From NCBI GenBank assembly GCA_011392765.1, contig WYCW01000001.1:1739714-1803713 (forward strand): a DNA stretch of 64,000 bases, given 5' to 3'. The notes beneath the pieces were generated by a model, which saw only the letters and a list, made by a program, of their open reading frames with translations, was not told where the DNA came from and made no database searches. Positions 1 through 8,201 of this stretch are shown here, piece by piece (within the stretch, counting starts at the first letter, position 1; each line of letters opens with the position of its first letter). Origin of the DNA: Candidatus Thiosymbion ectosymbiont of Catanema sp. Cochon2018. Its GTDB lineage: Bacteria > Pseudomonadota > Gammaproteobacteria > Chromatiales > Chromatiaceae. The position numbers and the translations under genes are program-made.

Positions 1-1124
1 TCACGGTCGAAGAGGGCAAATCCCTCGACAACGAACTGGAAGTGGTCGAAGGCATGCAGTTCGACCGCGGCTATCTGTCTCCCTACTTCATCACCAGCCA
101 GGAGAGCCAGAAGGCGGAGCTGGAAGACCCCTACCTCCTGCTGCACGACAAAAAAATCTCCAACATCCGGGACCTGTTGCCGGTGCTCGAGAACGTCGCC
201 AAGGCCGGCAAGCCGCTGTTGATCATCGCTGAGGATGTGGAAGGCGAGGCCCTGGCCACGCTGGTGGTCAACTCCCTGCGCGGCATCGTCAAGGTGTGTG
301 CGGTCAAGGCCCCGGGCTTCGGCGACCGGCGCAAGGCCATGCTCCAGGACATCGCCATCCTGACCGGTGCCACCGTGATCTCCGAAGAAGTCGGTCTCAA
401 GCTCGAAAAGGCCAGCCTCACCGACCTGGGTACCGCCAAGAAGGTCCAGATCACCAAAGAAGAGACCACCATCATCGACGGTGCCGGCGCGGAGACGGAC
501 ATCAAGGGTCGGGTGGAGCAGATCCGTAGCCAGATCGAGGAGACCACCTCCGACTATGACCGCGAGAAGCTGCAGGAGCGGTTGGCCAAGCTGGCCGGTG
601 GCGTGGCCGTGATCAAGGTGGGCGCGGCGACCGAGGTGGAGATGAAGGAGAAGAAGGCGCGGGTGGAAGACGCCTTACATGCCACGCGGGCCGCGGTGGA
701 GGAAGGCATCGTCGCCGGCGGCGGTGTCGCCCTGGTGCGTGCGCTGACCAAGCTCGAGGACCTGAAGGGGGCCAATCACGATCAGGACGTGGGCATCGGC
801 ATCGCCCGTCGGGCGCTGGAAGAGCCGCTGCGTCAGATCGTGGCCAACGCCGGCGCGGAGGCGTCGGTGGTGCTGCAGAAGGTGGCCGAGGGAACGGGTA
901 ACTTCGGCTACAACGCCGCCACCGGCGAGTACGGCGATTTGGTCGCGATGGGCATCCTGGATCCCGCCAAGGTCGTGCGCTCGGCGTTGCAGAATGCGTC
1001 CTCGATTGCCGGGCTGATGATTACCACCGAGGCCATGGTGGCCGAGGAGCCCAAGGAAGAGAAGGCGCCCCCCATGCCGGCCGGCGGCGGCATGGGAGAC
1101 ATGGGCGGAATGGGAATGATGTAA
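1..1124 (+). CDS. groEL: Chaperonin GroEL, C-terminal part (partial at window start)
   Basis: ATP-driven 60-kDa chaperonin subunit of the cytosolic GroEL/GroES folding machine. The reading frame is open from the first full codon at base 3, so the true start lies left of the window; about 373 residues are visible. The apical part ([10 protein letters not shown], then [13 protein letters not shown]), the intermediate domain and the distal equatorial segment ([15 protein letters not shown]) are all recognisable. The tail is the classic Gly/Met-rich GroEL C-terminus ending MGGMGMM. An intrinsic terminator follows directly, so this is the last gene of its unit, presumably groES-groEL. No sign of decay. 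Confidence 0.98.
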
Positions 1125-1152
1125 GTCGTTCTCGGGCTATTCACCCGGTCGG

Positions 1153-1178
1153 AAAACCCCGCTTCGGCGGGGTTTTTT
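1153..1178 (+). terminator. Intrinsic terminator after groEL
   Basis: A 10-bp stem, AAAACCCCGC / GCGGGGTTTT, closes a TTCG tetraloop and runs into six T residues. It begins about 29 bases after the groEL stop. The symmetric A and T tracts could also serve the convergent gene on the minus strand, whose stop is at 1191. Confidence 0.93.
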
Positions 1179-1190
1179 CGTTTGCTCGGA

Positions 1191-1727
1191 TCACCACATC
1201 AAATCGTCCGGTATCTTGTGGTCGGCATAGTCGTCGTCTTCGCTGTCGTTGTCTCCCGATTTGTTCAGGAGCACGACAAGGCATTTGTCGCGCGCCAGGA
1301 TCCTCTCCGCGATTTCCGGGAGTACCAGCTCGAAACCTGTGTCCTGGCGTACGATGGCCAGATTGCCCTGGGCGAGCTTTCTCTGCTGCTCGGCTGTCAC
1401 ATAGATGCGTTTGATGCTGCTGCCATCGAGGAAGCTGTAGGCGATGTCCCCATCCCCCCGCGGGATCCGGTGCGCGTGAATGAGCTGGCGCAGCTCGTTT
1501 ACCTCGGCCTTGCGTCGTGCCTCTTCCCGGTGCTGTCGGTTGAGCTCGCTGTCACGCTGGGCCTTCTCCGCCGCGGCCTGCTGTGCACGTCGCCGTCCTT
1601 CGGCGTCGGATTGTCTCTTGCCGCCGACCTGTTTGTTATGCTTACGCTTGGACGCGCGGACCTGCTTCGTCTGCTGGGCATCGACGAGACCGGCCTTGAG
1701 CAGTTGATCTTGGAGTGAATTTCCCAC
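1191..1727 (-). CDS. DUF2058 family protein (YaiL-like)
   Basis: A 178-residue basic cytosolic protein of the DUF2058/YaiL family, described as nucleoprotein- or polynucleotide-associated; the molecular role is not firmly known. The start MGNSLQDQLLKAGLVD matches the family's conserved N-terminus. It is followed by a highly charged Lys/Arg/Gln coiled region (about residues 25-75) and a compact C-terminal part with HAHRIPR and GSSIKRIYVT. Length is normal. It is transcribed towards groEL and shares the terminator region. The assignment is by recognised sequence pattern only. Confidence 0.88.
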   Translation of the reverse strand: MGNSLQDQLLKAGLVDAQQTKQVRASKRKHNKQVGGKRQSDAEGRRRAQQAAAEKAQRDSELNRQHREEARRKAEVNELRQLIHAHRIPRGDGDIAYSFLDGSSIKRIYVTAEQQRKLAQGNLAIVRQDTGFELVLPEIAERILARDKCLVVLLNKSGDNDSEDDDYADHKIPDDLMW

Positions 1728-1860
1728 TGGTTAGCTCGCTGAGATCTTTGAGGAACCTTGTTGAATCCCCGCCGTGGAATTTTTCGCCGCGCGGGTTAAA
1801 AATCTATCAGCAAAGTGCCTGAATGCAAATCCCGATCCGAACACACCGGCGGCCGATAGA

Positions 1861-3589
1861 GGCATGAGATCGCAGGCGAGCGCGTATAAACCTTCCCAAA
1901 AACATGATCTTTAGGTTGGGCAAAGGTGCACCAGGGACGGTGCGCCGTGCCCAACGAAAGGTTGATGTTGGGCACGCCGAATCGTCCCTGATCCGGCTTT
2001 GCCCAACCTTCTATGAGGCCCCGCTTGTCAACCCCAGGGCGTTGGTTTTGGCGCCGTCTCAATCCGGCGCGCGGTGTGCTTCAGGTGTTATCGTTCATGG
2101 GCCGCATGTTCCTCCTGATTAGGGAGCCGGTAGGCCACGGGTGGCTTACCCACTGCGTTCGGTTCGACCTGGTTGCAGTGCACCTTGCTGCGTCGGGTGT
2201 CGTGTTGCGGGTCGGACCGCGACCACCTTCTATCCGCGGCTCAAAGCCGGTCACCTCATCGATTGAGCCGGACACCCACAGTGAGCACGCCCCATCTACG
2301 AAATCAGTCCGGTTCTCGACTCGCTGGGCAACGGGCTTCAACCGCAGAAAACGGTACCATCCCGGATCGGGCCTCTTTTCGAGGTTTTATCTCCCTTGGT
2401 TGCTCAGAGGTGATGAAACGAGCCTGACGGCAGGCCGTGCAGACCTCAGGCGACCTTCACGCGCTGCGGCGGCGTCCACAACCGCCACAGGTCGATCAGC
2501 AGGCGCCGCGCCAGGCACGATCCCGATCCGCCGCTGGCGTTGCTGCCACCGCCAAAGCGTCTCAAACCACCGGCTGTGTTGCTGTCCGGTTGATAGCGTA
2601 GCCACAACCAGGCCAACTGATCATCAGCGCCCGCACCCGCCGGTTACCCGCTTTGTGATCCTGGTCACGTTCCATGACCGCGGTATGGCACCGGAACCAA
2701 CCGCAGACCGCCAACTGCCGACGGTTGGTCAACTCCCGCCAACCGAACAGTTCCATCGCCAACCCAACCCAGGTCAGCACCATCGCGCCGCACGCTTGGG
2801 CGGTCGGCGTTTCGATCAGCGCCCCGATCTTCCACCGCCGGTTGCGCTTGCACCCCTGCAGACGCTCCACCCACGCGGCTTTCAGATTCGGTAGCTCACC
2901 GTCGAATAACCTCACCTCTTCCAGCCGGGCCCAAAGTCCTCGCACGGGCCGAATCCCTTGCGCCACCAACTTGCTCTCAGCCGGTTGCGATGGCGCGTGC
3001 GTTCATTCAGCAAGTCCTCGCGCCCGGTGCAGTTGCCGCAGGTCTTCCCACTCGACCTCCGGCACCCGCACCACGCCAACCCACGCTCGCCACGCTCATA
3101 GCGGATCAGTTCGCCAACAGCGCCCGCGCATCCAGCCGATCGGTCTTCGCTCGCCGCGCACCGCGACACTGATGCTGGCCGCATCCACCCGTTCGAATCC
3201 TGCGCCAGTTGGCGGTGCAGCCGAAGCCGACCGGCTTCGTGCGACCGCCCGGGGCAACCCCATTCTTGACGGCAAGGCCGCCTGCTATATCGCCGCCCCG
3301 ATTACCACTTGCCGTTGCCGCGTGCCGTCACCGAACGCCAACCGCCACTTGTGTTGTCGTTCCAGCGCATGACAGTACCGTTGCATTCACGTACCCTGTT
3401 GAAGGTCCGCAGTCATCTTTGCTCCTTGGTTTGTTTACCCTCTAAGGTTAACCCGCTGCGGGCCTTCATAGGATCTACGAGCTACGAGCCGGCAGGATGC
3501 CGGCACTCCCGGCTCTGCCCGATCGACACGGTTGGTAACAATCTTTAATCGAAAGGAAATTTATACGCGCTCGCCCGGCATGAGATCGC
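1861..3589 (-). mobile_element. Decayed IS110-family element with inverted ends and a 13-bp direct repeat
   Basis: The whole stretch is an inverted, degraded relative of the intact element at 27262-29270. The ends are an exact 16-bp inverted repeat, GGCGAGCGCGTATAAA at 1875-1890 and its complement at 3560-3575. Just outside lies a 13-bp direct repeat, GGCATGAGATCGC, at 1861-1873 and 3577-3589, which looks like a target duplication. Minus-strand fragments of the transposase are readable in shifting frames between about 2400 and 3420 (for example KAGNRRVRALMI and LFGWRELTNRRQLA), but no complete reading frame remains. About 300 bp have been lost relative to the intact copy, mostly through many very small deletions. 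Open frames seen here on either strand are products of this decay. Confidence 0.85.
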
Positions 3590-3670
3590 GCAAGACTATA
3601 CCAACATCCCGCCGGACGTTAGAATCCCGGCGTGGCGAACCAGGCTGCACCGCAACAGAGAGAACTTCCC

Positions 3671-4180
3671 ATGAAACAATGTCTATTATTCATCCTTCCA
3701 TTCCTGCTCATTACGCCCGTTCAGGCGGCGGGGCCCAAGACAATCGGCTATGTGGACATGCAGCAGGTGATCGACAAGAGCAAACTGGGCCAACAGGCAC
3801 ATCGGACGCTCAAAAAGAAATTCGAGGGCAAACAACAGAAGCTCGCCAAGGAGCAACAGTCGATCCGTCAATTGCAGGAAACCCTGGACAAGGACAAGGC
3901 CATGATGAGTAAGAAGGAACTCGACAAGAAAATCGCCAAGATCCGGAAACGCCAAAAGGCCTTCCAACAACAGGTGGCACAGTTCCAAAAAGAGGTGACG
4001 CAGGAGGAAACCAAGCTCGCGAACCGGATCCTGGAGCCCGCACCGGCGATCATTGCCGCGGTGGCCAAGGCCAAGCGGGTCTCTGCGGTCTTCGAGCGGC
4101 GGCAGAGCGGTCTTCTCTACATCAAGGAGGGCCTGGACCTTACCGCCGAGGTCATCAAACGGCTCGACGCCAAAAAATAA
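3671..4180 (+). CDS. skp: OmpH/Skp-family periplasmic chaperone
   Basis: Periplasmic holdase for unfolded outer-membrane proteins on their way to the BAM complex. The chosen start is the ATG at 3671, which opens a clean signal peptide (MKQCLLFILPFLLITPVQAA); the longer frame from 3632 would put charged residues in front of it. The mature protein has the family opening IGYVDMQQVIDKS, then a long Lys/Gln/Glu coiled coil (about residues 45-125) and a short C-terminal return helix. About 169 residues, normal for Skp. It stands alone here rather than next to bamA, so a paralogue elsewhere is possible. Confidence 0.88.
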   Translation: MKQCLLFILPFLLITPVQAAGPKTIGYVDMQQVIDKSKLGQQAHRTLKKKFEGKQQKLAKEQQSIRQLQETLDKDKAMMSKKELDKKIAKIRKRQKAFQQQVAQFQKEVTQEETKLANRILEPAPAIIAAVAKAKRVSAVFERRQSGLLYIKEGLDLTAEVIKRLDAKK

Positions 4181-4271
4181 GGCGTGCCGCCTGTTCCGGT
4201 ATGGGATCAATCCTTAGGGTTTTGTTACCATAAGACTTCAGCACCAATCCGAGATGAGGAGATGTGAATCC

Positions 4272-4511
4272 ATGCTTGGCGAATCCCACGACCTGCGTCA
4301 CGAATTTCCGACTCTAGCTGACAGAATCTCCGTACTATGCAACTCCGACAAGGAGTTTGCGCATCTGATGAAAGATCACGATAATCTGGACGCCCGAGTC
4401 CGCAGGTTGGAGGAGCTGGGCATTCCAGTGGCCGACGAGACGATCGGAGACCTGAAAAAAGAGCGCTTGCTGATGAAAGACCGCCTCTACCACATGTTGC
4501 GCGCAAGCTGA
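4272..4511 (+). CDS. YdcH family protein (DUF465)
   Basis: A small, mostly helical cytosolic protein of the DUF465/YdcH family; function unknown. The start at 4272 (MLGESHDLRHEFP) is preferred over 4254 because an AGGAG box sits 11 bases upstream of it and the family begins with this H-D-L-x-x-E-F-P motif. The C-terminus KKERLLMKDRLYHML is also typical. About 79 residues, full length for the family. Confidence 0.85.
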   Translation: MLGESHDLRHEFPTLADRISVLCNSDKEFAHLMKDHDNLDARVRRLEELGIPVADETIGDLKKERLLMKDRLYHMLRAS

Positions 4512-4562
4512 TCGAGCCGTGATCCGAAGGGATACCGAAGGAAAATCCGCCCGTCGAGATTA

Positions 4563-4632
4563 TTGCCGGGTTTTGGCCGTCCCTGGCCGCAACCCAGCCT
4601 ACAGTCTATGATTCCTTTTTAGACAGTCTCCA
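4563..4632. repeat. Right half of a 'GTCTAAAAA' repeat with an AACCCAGCCTAC interior
   Basis: Carries the inner block TTGGCCGTCCCTGGCCGCAA, AACCCAGCCTAC, and the terminal CCTTTTTAGACAGTCTCC. A full copy with both ends is at 23106-23241; left halves lie at 40601-40623 and 53578-53652. It sits directly in front of the MBL-fold gene. Confidence 0.6.
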
Positions 4633-4651
4633 AAGCGCACGGCCACTGCCC

Positions 4652-5305
4652 ATGTTGCGATTCAAGATCATTCCCGTCACACCGTTCCAACAGAATTGCA
4701 CCCTGCTGTGGTGCGACGAGACCGGTCACGCCGCCGTCGTCGATCCCGGCGGAGAGTCGGAGCGGGTGTTGGCCGCGATTGGGGAGGTGAGGGTCGAGCC
4801 GGTAAAGATCCTGATTACCCATGCCCACCTGGACCACGTAGGAGGAGTCGCGGAGCTTGCCGAACGCCTCGATCTACCCATCGAGGGTCCGCACCGGGGC
4901 GACGACTTTCTGCTCGAATCCCTTCCGGTTCAGAGCCAGATGTTCGGTGTGCCGGAAATCCGTCCCCTTGTCACCGGGCGTTGGCTGGAGGACGGCGATT
5001 CGGTCCCGCTCGGTGCCCTGGAGCTGCGGGTGATCCACTGCCCCGGCCATTCACCGGGGCACGTCGTCTTTTTCGACGAGACCTCCCGGCTGGCGCAGGT
5101 AGGAGACGTGTTGTTTCAGGGCTCGATCGGGCGCACGGATTTTCTGCCGCACGGTAACCACCAGGAACTGGTGAACTCCATCCGCCGGCGTCTCTTTCCG
5201 CTCGGCGATGATGTCCGGTTCATACCCGGACACGGCCCCATGTCGAGCTTCGGTGATGAGCGTCGCAGCAATCCCTTTGTCCGCGACCAGGGTGGCTTCG
5301 TGTAA
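4652..5305 (+). CDS. MBL-fold metallo-hydrolase (glyoxalase II-like, YcbL type)
   Basis: A cytosolic zinc-dependent hydrolase of the metallo-beta-lactamase superfamily, closest in pattern to the short glyoxalase II-like YcbL group (substrate probably a thioester; not proven). The metal site is intact: THAHLDHVGG around residues 53-62, the later ligand in CPGHSPGH, the Asp in VGDVLFQGSIGRTD, and the last His in IPGHGP. At 217 residues it has the length of the short group, lacking the extra C-terminal domain of true GloB. No operon partner: a repeat precedes it and a MITE follows. Confidence 0.9.
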   Translation: MLRFKIIPVTPFQQNCTLLWCDETGHAAVVDPGGESERVLAAIGEVRVEPVKILITHAHLDHVGGVAELAERLDLPIEGPHRGDDFLLESLPVQSQMFGVPEIRPLVTGRWLEDGDSVPLGALELRVIHCPGHSPGHVVFFDETSRLAQVGDVLFQGSIGRTDFLPHGNHQELVNSIRRRLFPLGDDVRFIPGHGPMSSFGDERRSNPFVRDQGGFV

Positions 5306-5359
5306 AGGGCACCTTGAAAAATAGGCGTTTTCACATCAACCATTCGTCCACGGCACGGA

Positions 5360-5657
5360 CGTATTGGTGCAATGTCATTAAGTTAAGCGCTACCGGTCGG
5401 CAAAGTAAGAGAAGAAACTACGAATCACGCGAATCCTCGCGAATTGTCATCCCGAACCGAAGGGAGGGATCTTATTCGCGGAAATTCGCGTGATTCGTAG
5501 TTTTCTCGTAAGTGGCCAACAGCTAACTTAATGGCAGTAACCGTTCAGCCCCCCTTTGGATTTCGGCTTGGTCCTAACATAACCTATTGATTTCTGGTTT
5601 TCGAGATCAGGATCGAGGGGGGGGCTGAACGGTTACTAGTGGCATTGCGTATTGGCG
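5360..5657. mobile_element. MITE family F, copy 1, with 10-bp target duplication and a nested insertion
   Basis: The element spans 5370-5647. The ends are CAATGTCATTAAGTTA and a matching inverted TTAACTTAATGGCATTG that is itself split by a nested insertion. The centre is a hairpin built on ACTACGAATCACGCGAAT and its complement, with an extra block (GTCATCCCGAACCGAAGG) at the apex. Flanks form a direct repeat CGTATTGGTG (5360-5369) / CGTATTGGCG (5648-5657), 9 of 10 identical. Copies 2 and 3 are at 14943-15084 and 25441-25582. No coding capacity. Confidence 0.85.
5532..5644. mobile_element. Nested palindrome-ended insertion (family K) with 5-bp target duplication
   Basis: A 103-bp insertion (5537-5639) with ends GTAACCGTTCAGCCCCCC and the inverted match GGGGGGCTGAACGGTTAC, flanked by TGGCA on both sides (5532-5536 and 5640-5644). 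Removing it and one TGGCA restores the right end of the surrounding MITE exactly (TTAATGGCATTG). No gene inside. Confidence 0.85.
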
Positions 5658-5668
5658 GCCTTCACGGA

Positions 5669-6757
5669 TTAGAAACATTTGCGATGAACAATGGACGGTC
5701 CGCTTTGTTCATACTCTTCCCTGGTAATCCACATCTGTTGGAAGGTAGGAAGATCGCCTAAGATAGAACCTCCTTTCCAAACCGAATGTTTCCGTTCGGG
5801 AGGAGCAATAATTTTGATTTTCATTGTGGGTGGGGCGAGTGCTGAAATCTCCTTTTGCATACGATCGGCAAGCCCGGGGAATAACGTTGTATAACCTCCA
5901 AGAACAGTATTTGCGTATAAATCTTTGCGTATATCCACATCACACTTCATAATACTGTTATAGCAGGTCTCATGAATACCTGCCGATTCCATACCTATAA
6001 AGGCGGGTTGAAAAAGTGTTTCCGGGCAACGAAAACGTTCGCTCCCCAATGTGATAACCTTGCCATCCGGTAAGGTATAATTTTTTTCCAATGAGCCACC
6101 CGCTGCCGACACTTGCATTTCCTGCTCGAAATCCAATGCCACATAACAAAGTTTTTCTTTGATATCCTGAACGATTGCACGATCTTTCGGATCAGTAAGA
6201 TCGTATCCGCGCTCAGCTAATATTTTTATCAGGTAATCGGTTAAATCCCGACCTGCGAGGTCGAGACGAATAATGGCGTGAGGCAATGCATAGCCTTCGA
6301 AAATCGGTACGGTATGTGAAACCCCATCTCCACTGTGCAAAACAATACCCGTAGTACGACCAGAAGCATAAAGCACCAATACTGCATTAATCGCAACATA
6401 CATAGCGGGTACTTTGAATGTCTCAAACATTATTTGAGTCATTTTTTCCCTGTTCGCTTTTGGATTAAGCGGTGCCTCGGTCAAGAGGACGGGGTGCTCC
6501 TCCGGGTTTACTTTTAATTCATTATAAAAGGCATGACGCCAGATTTGTTCCATATCATCCCAATTTGTTACAATACCATGCTCAATGGGATATTTGAGAG
6601 AAAGCGTATCTCTATTGGTCAAAGCGTCTTCACCGACACTGCATTCATTATCAGCGGCACGGCCGACTACGCTCGGGAAAACGCTTGCGGGGGTATCAGT
6701 ACCCGCAAACCCGACTTGAGTTAAACCTGAACCATTGTCTATTACTATTGAAGTCAT
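5669..6757 (-). CDS. Eukaryotic-type actin
   Basis: A 362-residue protein colinear with eukaryotic actin (375 residues) apart from two deletions: four residues at the N-terminus and nine in the DNase-I-binding loop, where only AADNECS stands between VVGR and VGED. Long stretches are unmistakably actin: [46 protein letters not shown], [33 protein letters not shown] and the terminal [11 protein letters not shown]. It is not MreB, ParM or another bacterial actin. Nucleotide-site residues differ at human positions K18 (Gln), Q137 (Asn), D154 (His) and G302 (Tyr), while D11, D157, H161 and K336 are kept. No intron is needed. The start has a bacterial-looking AGGA box and overlaps the stop of a transposase fragment as ATGA. 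The gene is much richer in A+T than its neighbours, pointing to transfer. Role unknown; ATPase and filament formation may be altered. Confidence 0.97.
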
Positions 6758-6895
6758 AACGTTAATTCCTGGTGATAGTGGTTGTTCATCACCGCATAGG
6801 CGGCCACGTCGATGGCGAACAGGGAGGCAAGTTGCTGAATGCGCTCGACGATCCAGCCGTGGCGGTGATCGAAATTCATGCCCGAGATAGGCAAA
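6754..6895 (-). pseudogene. Stump of a Y1 (HUH) REP-associated transposase
   Basis: Between the protease and the actin gene, same strand, one frame reads [20 protein letters not shown] and on through [23 protein letters not shown], then ELTL and a stop. This is the conserved N-terminal block of Y1_Tnp/RAYT-type transposases, including the HUH pair (NHYH). Everything after the HUH motif, including the catalytic Tyr, is absent. Its TGA (6756-6754) overlaps the actin ATG, so translation of the stump could couple to actin. Confidence 0.75.
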
Positions 6896-7276
6896 TCATT
6901 TAACAAGTGCATGAGGAAAATTCGGGCTTTCCGGATTAACCACTAGTTTTCCATGGCTCGGAGATATAATCAGATCCATATCCTCCATTGGAACAGCACC
7001 CAACAGTACCTCGTCCCCCATAACTAATGCACCTACGAAACAATTACGATTTTCAAAAATAACCTCTATGGGGCCAACGTAGGATACCTTGTGACGACTC
7101 CCATCAGCAGTTGTCACTTCGCGCTTTCTGTTTTCTTCCAGATCCAATTGAAGAGCTATATGCTCAGGTATACAAAGCATCAGCGCACCTGTATCGACCA
7201 TTGCCTTTGTTACCAAAGACTTTAATTGTGGAAGCCGTGGGTTTTTCAACTCGATTTCCGTATGGACGTATCCCAT
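6896..7276 (-). CDS. Retropepsin-like clan AA aspartic protease
   Basis: A 126-residue protein with the retropepsin-type active-site motif [17 protein letters not shown] (D28-T29-G30), a flap region around [12 protein letters not shown], and the following [24 protein letters not shown] that matches the clan AA single-domain family. Such enzymes work as dimers, giving one Asp per subunit. The start has a strong AGGGGGA box seven bases upstream. The gene is A+T-rich like the actin gene and lies 138 bases upstream of it on the same strand, so the two may be co-transcribed. The natural substrate is unknown; a link to the actin is only inferred from position. Confidence 0.85.
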
Positions 7277-7338
7277 AAGATTCCCCCTGATTCGTTAATA
7301 ATTTGATATATGTTTACTATTCTTCATCGCGCCTGGCG

Positions 7339-7397
7339 CCCAATGCCGCGTGGCACCGAGCTTGAAAGTTGCTGAGGAGCTGGACCGCGGCATTGGG
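7339..7397. repeat. 12-bp inverted repeat in the protease-cpoB gap
   Basis: CCCAATGCCGCG (7339-7350) pairs with CGCGGCATTGGG (7386-7397) across 35 bases. It lies downstream of cpoB. There is no T-run, so a factor-independent terminator is doubtful; it may stabilise the 3' end. Confidence 0.45.
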
Positions 7398-7452
7398 TCG
7401 CTTGCGGCTGAATGTCAGGCGAATGATCGGGGTCCAGTTTGGGCAGCCAGGT

Positions 7453-8190
7453 TCAATGTCCCTCGCGGGTCATGCGTTCGAGGCGGTTTTGAGCCAGCTG
7501 TGCCTCGGCAGTATCCGGAAACTTATCAATGATTTCCTGCAACTTGTTGCGTGCCCGTTGCCAATCGCTTTGCTCGTAGTGGATGTAGCCGATTTTCAGC
7601 AGGGATGCGGGGACCTTCGGACTCAACGGATAATCCGCCGCTACGCGCCGAAACTGGGTCAGCGCAGCCGCATAGTCGTGCCTGACGTAGTGGGCCTCGC
7701 CCAGCCAATAACGCGCGTTGTCCGCAAACTCACCGTTCGGGTAGTGTGCCAACAGGTCTTCGAATTCCCGTACCGCATCTTTATAGCGGCGCTGCTTGAG
7801 TAGATCGAAGGCGTTACGGTAGGCCTGCTGCTCCCCGATCGAGGCCTGGAATGGTGTTGGCGACGCGCCGGCTGTGGCCGGATCGATGGGGGCAACGTTC
7901 GGTGCCGGTAAGGCTTCCGTGCCAATGGTGTTCCCCGCGCCATGACTGGGTGTACGCCGGACCGATGCACTTTGCAGGCGCGCGTCCAGGTCCAGGTATT
8001 GTTCCTGTTGCCGGCGCTGCAGGGTGGAGAGCTCGTGCTGCTGCATCTCGATCTGGCCGTGCAACTGCTGTATTTCCCGTTCCAGGCGCTGAATCCGCAG
8101 CAACAGGTCGGATAGACGCTGATCGGCGGCGACCGAGAACCCCGGCGCCAGGATGAAAAGCAAGATGGGTAGGGTTGCCCGCGGACTCAT
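7453..8190 (-). CDS. cpoB: Cell division coordinator CpoB (YbgF), TPR periplasmic protein
   Basis: Periplasmic partner of TolA that links peptidoglycan synthesis to outer-membrane constriction at division. ATG 8190 is chosen because a GAGG box, overlapping the pal stop, precedes it; the upstream TTG at 8205 is less likely. Signal peptide up to SVAA, then a trimerising coiled coil (RLEREIQQLHGQIEMQQHEL), a Pro/Ala linker (about residues 80-115), and C-terminal TPRs (AYRNAFDLLKQRRYKDAVREFEDLL; NARYWLGEAHYVRHDYAAAL). Last gene of the tol-pal cluster. About 245 residues, normal. Confidence 0.95.
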   Translation of the reverse strand: MSPRATLPILLFILAPGFSVAADQRLSDLLLRIQRLEREIQQLHGQIEMQQHELSTLQRRQQEQYLDLDARLQSASVRRTPSHGAGNTIGTEALPAPNVAPIDPATAGASPTPFQASIGEQQAYRNAFDLLKQRRYKDAVREFEDLLAHYPNGEFADNARYWLGEAHYVRHDYAAALTQFRRVAADYPLSPKVPASLLKIGYIHYEQSDWQRARNKLQEIIDKFPDTAEAQLAQNRLERMTREGH

Positions 8191-8201
8191 CGCCGTTAAC
8201 C

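Noticed and set aside
2013..3372. Two long plus-strand frames (293 and 232 codons)
   Set aside because: They run antisense through the decayed transposase, and their sequences mirror those in the antisense of the intact copy at 27.4-29.0 kb.
5669..6757. Assignment as MreB, ParM, MamK or another prokaryotic actin
   Set aside because: Blocks such as [26 protein letters not shown] and [11 protein letters not shown] are specific to eukaryotic actin and absent from those families.
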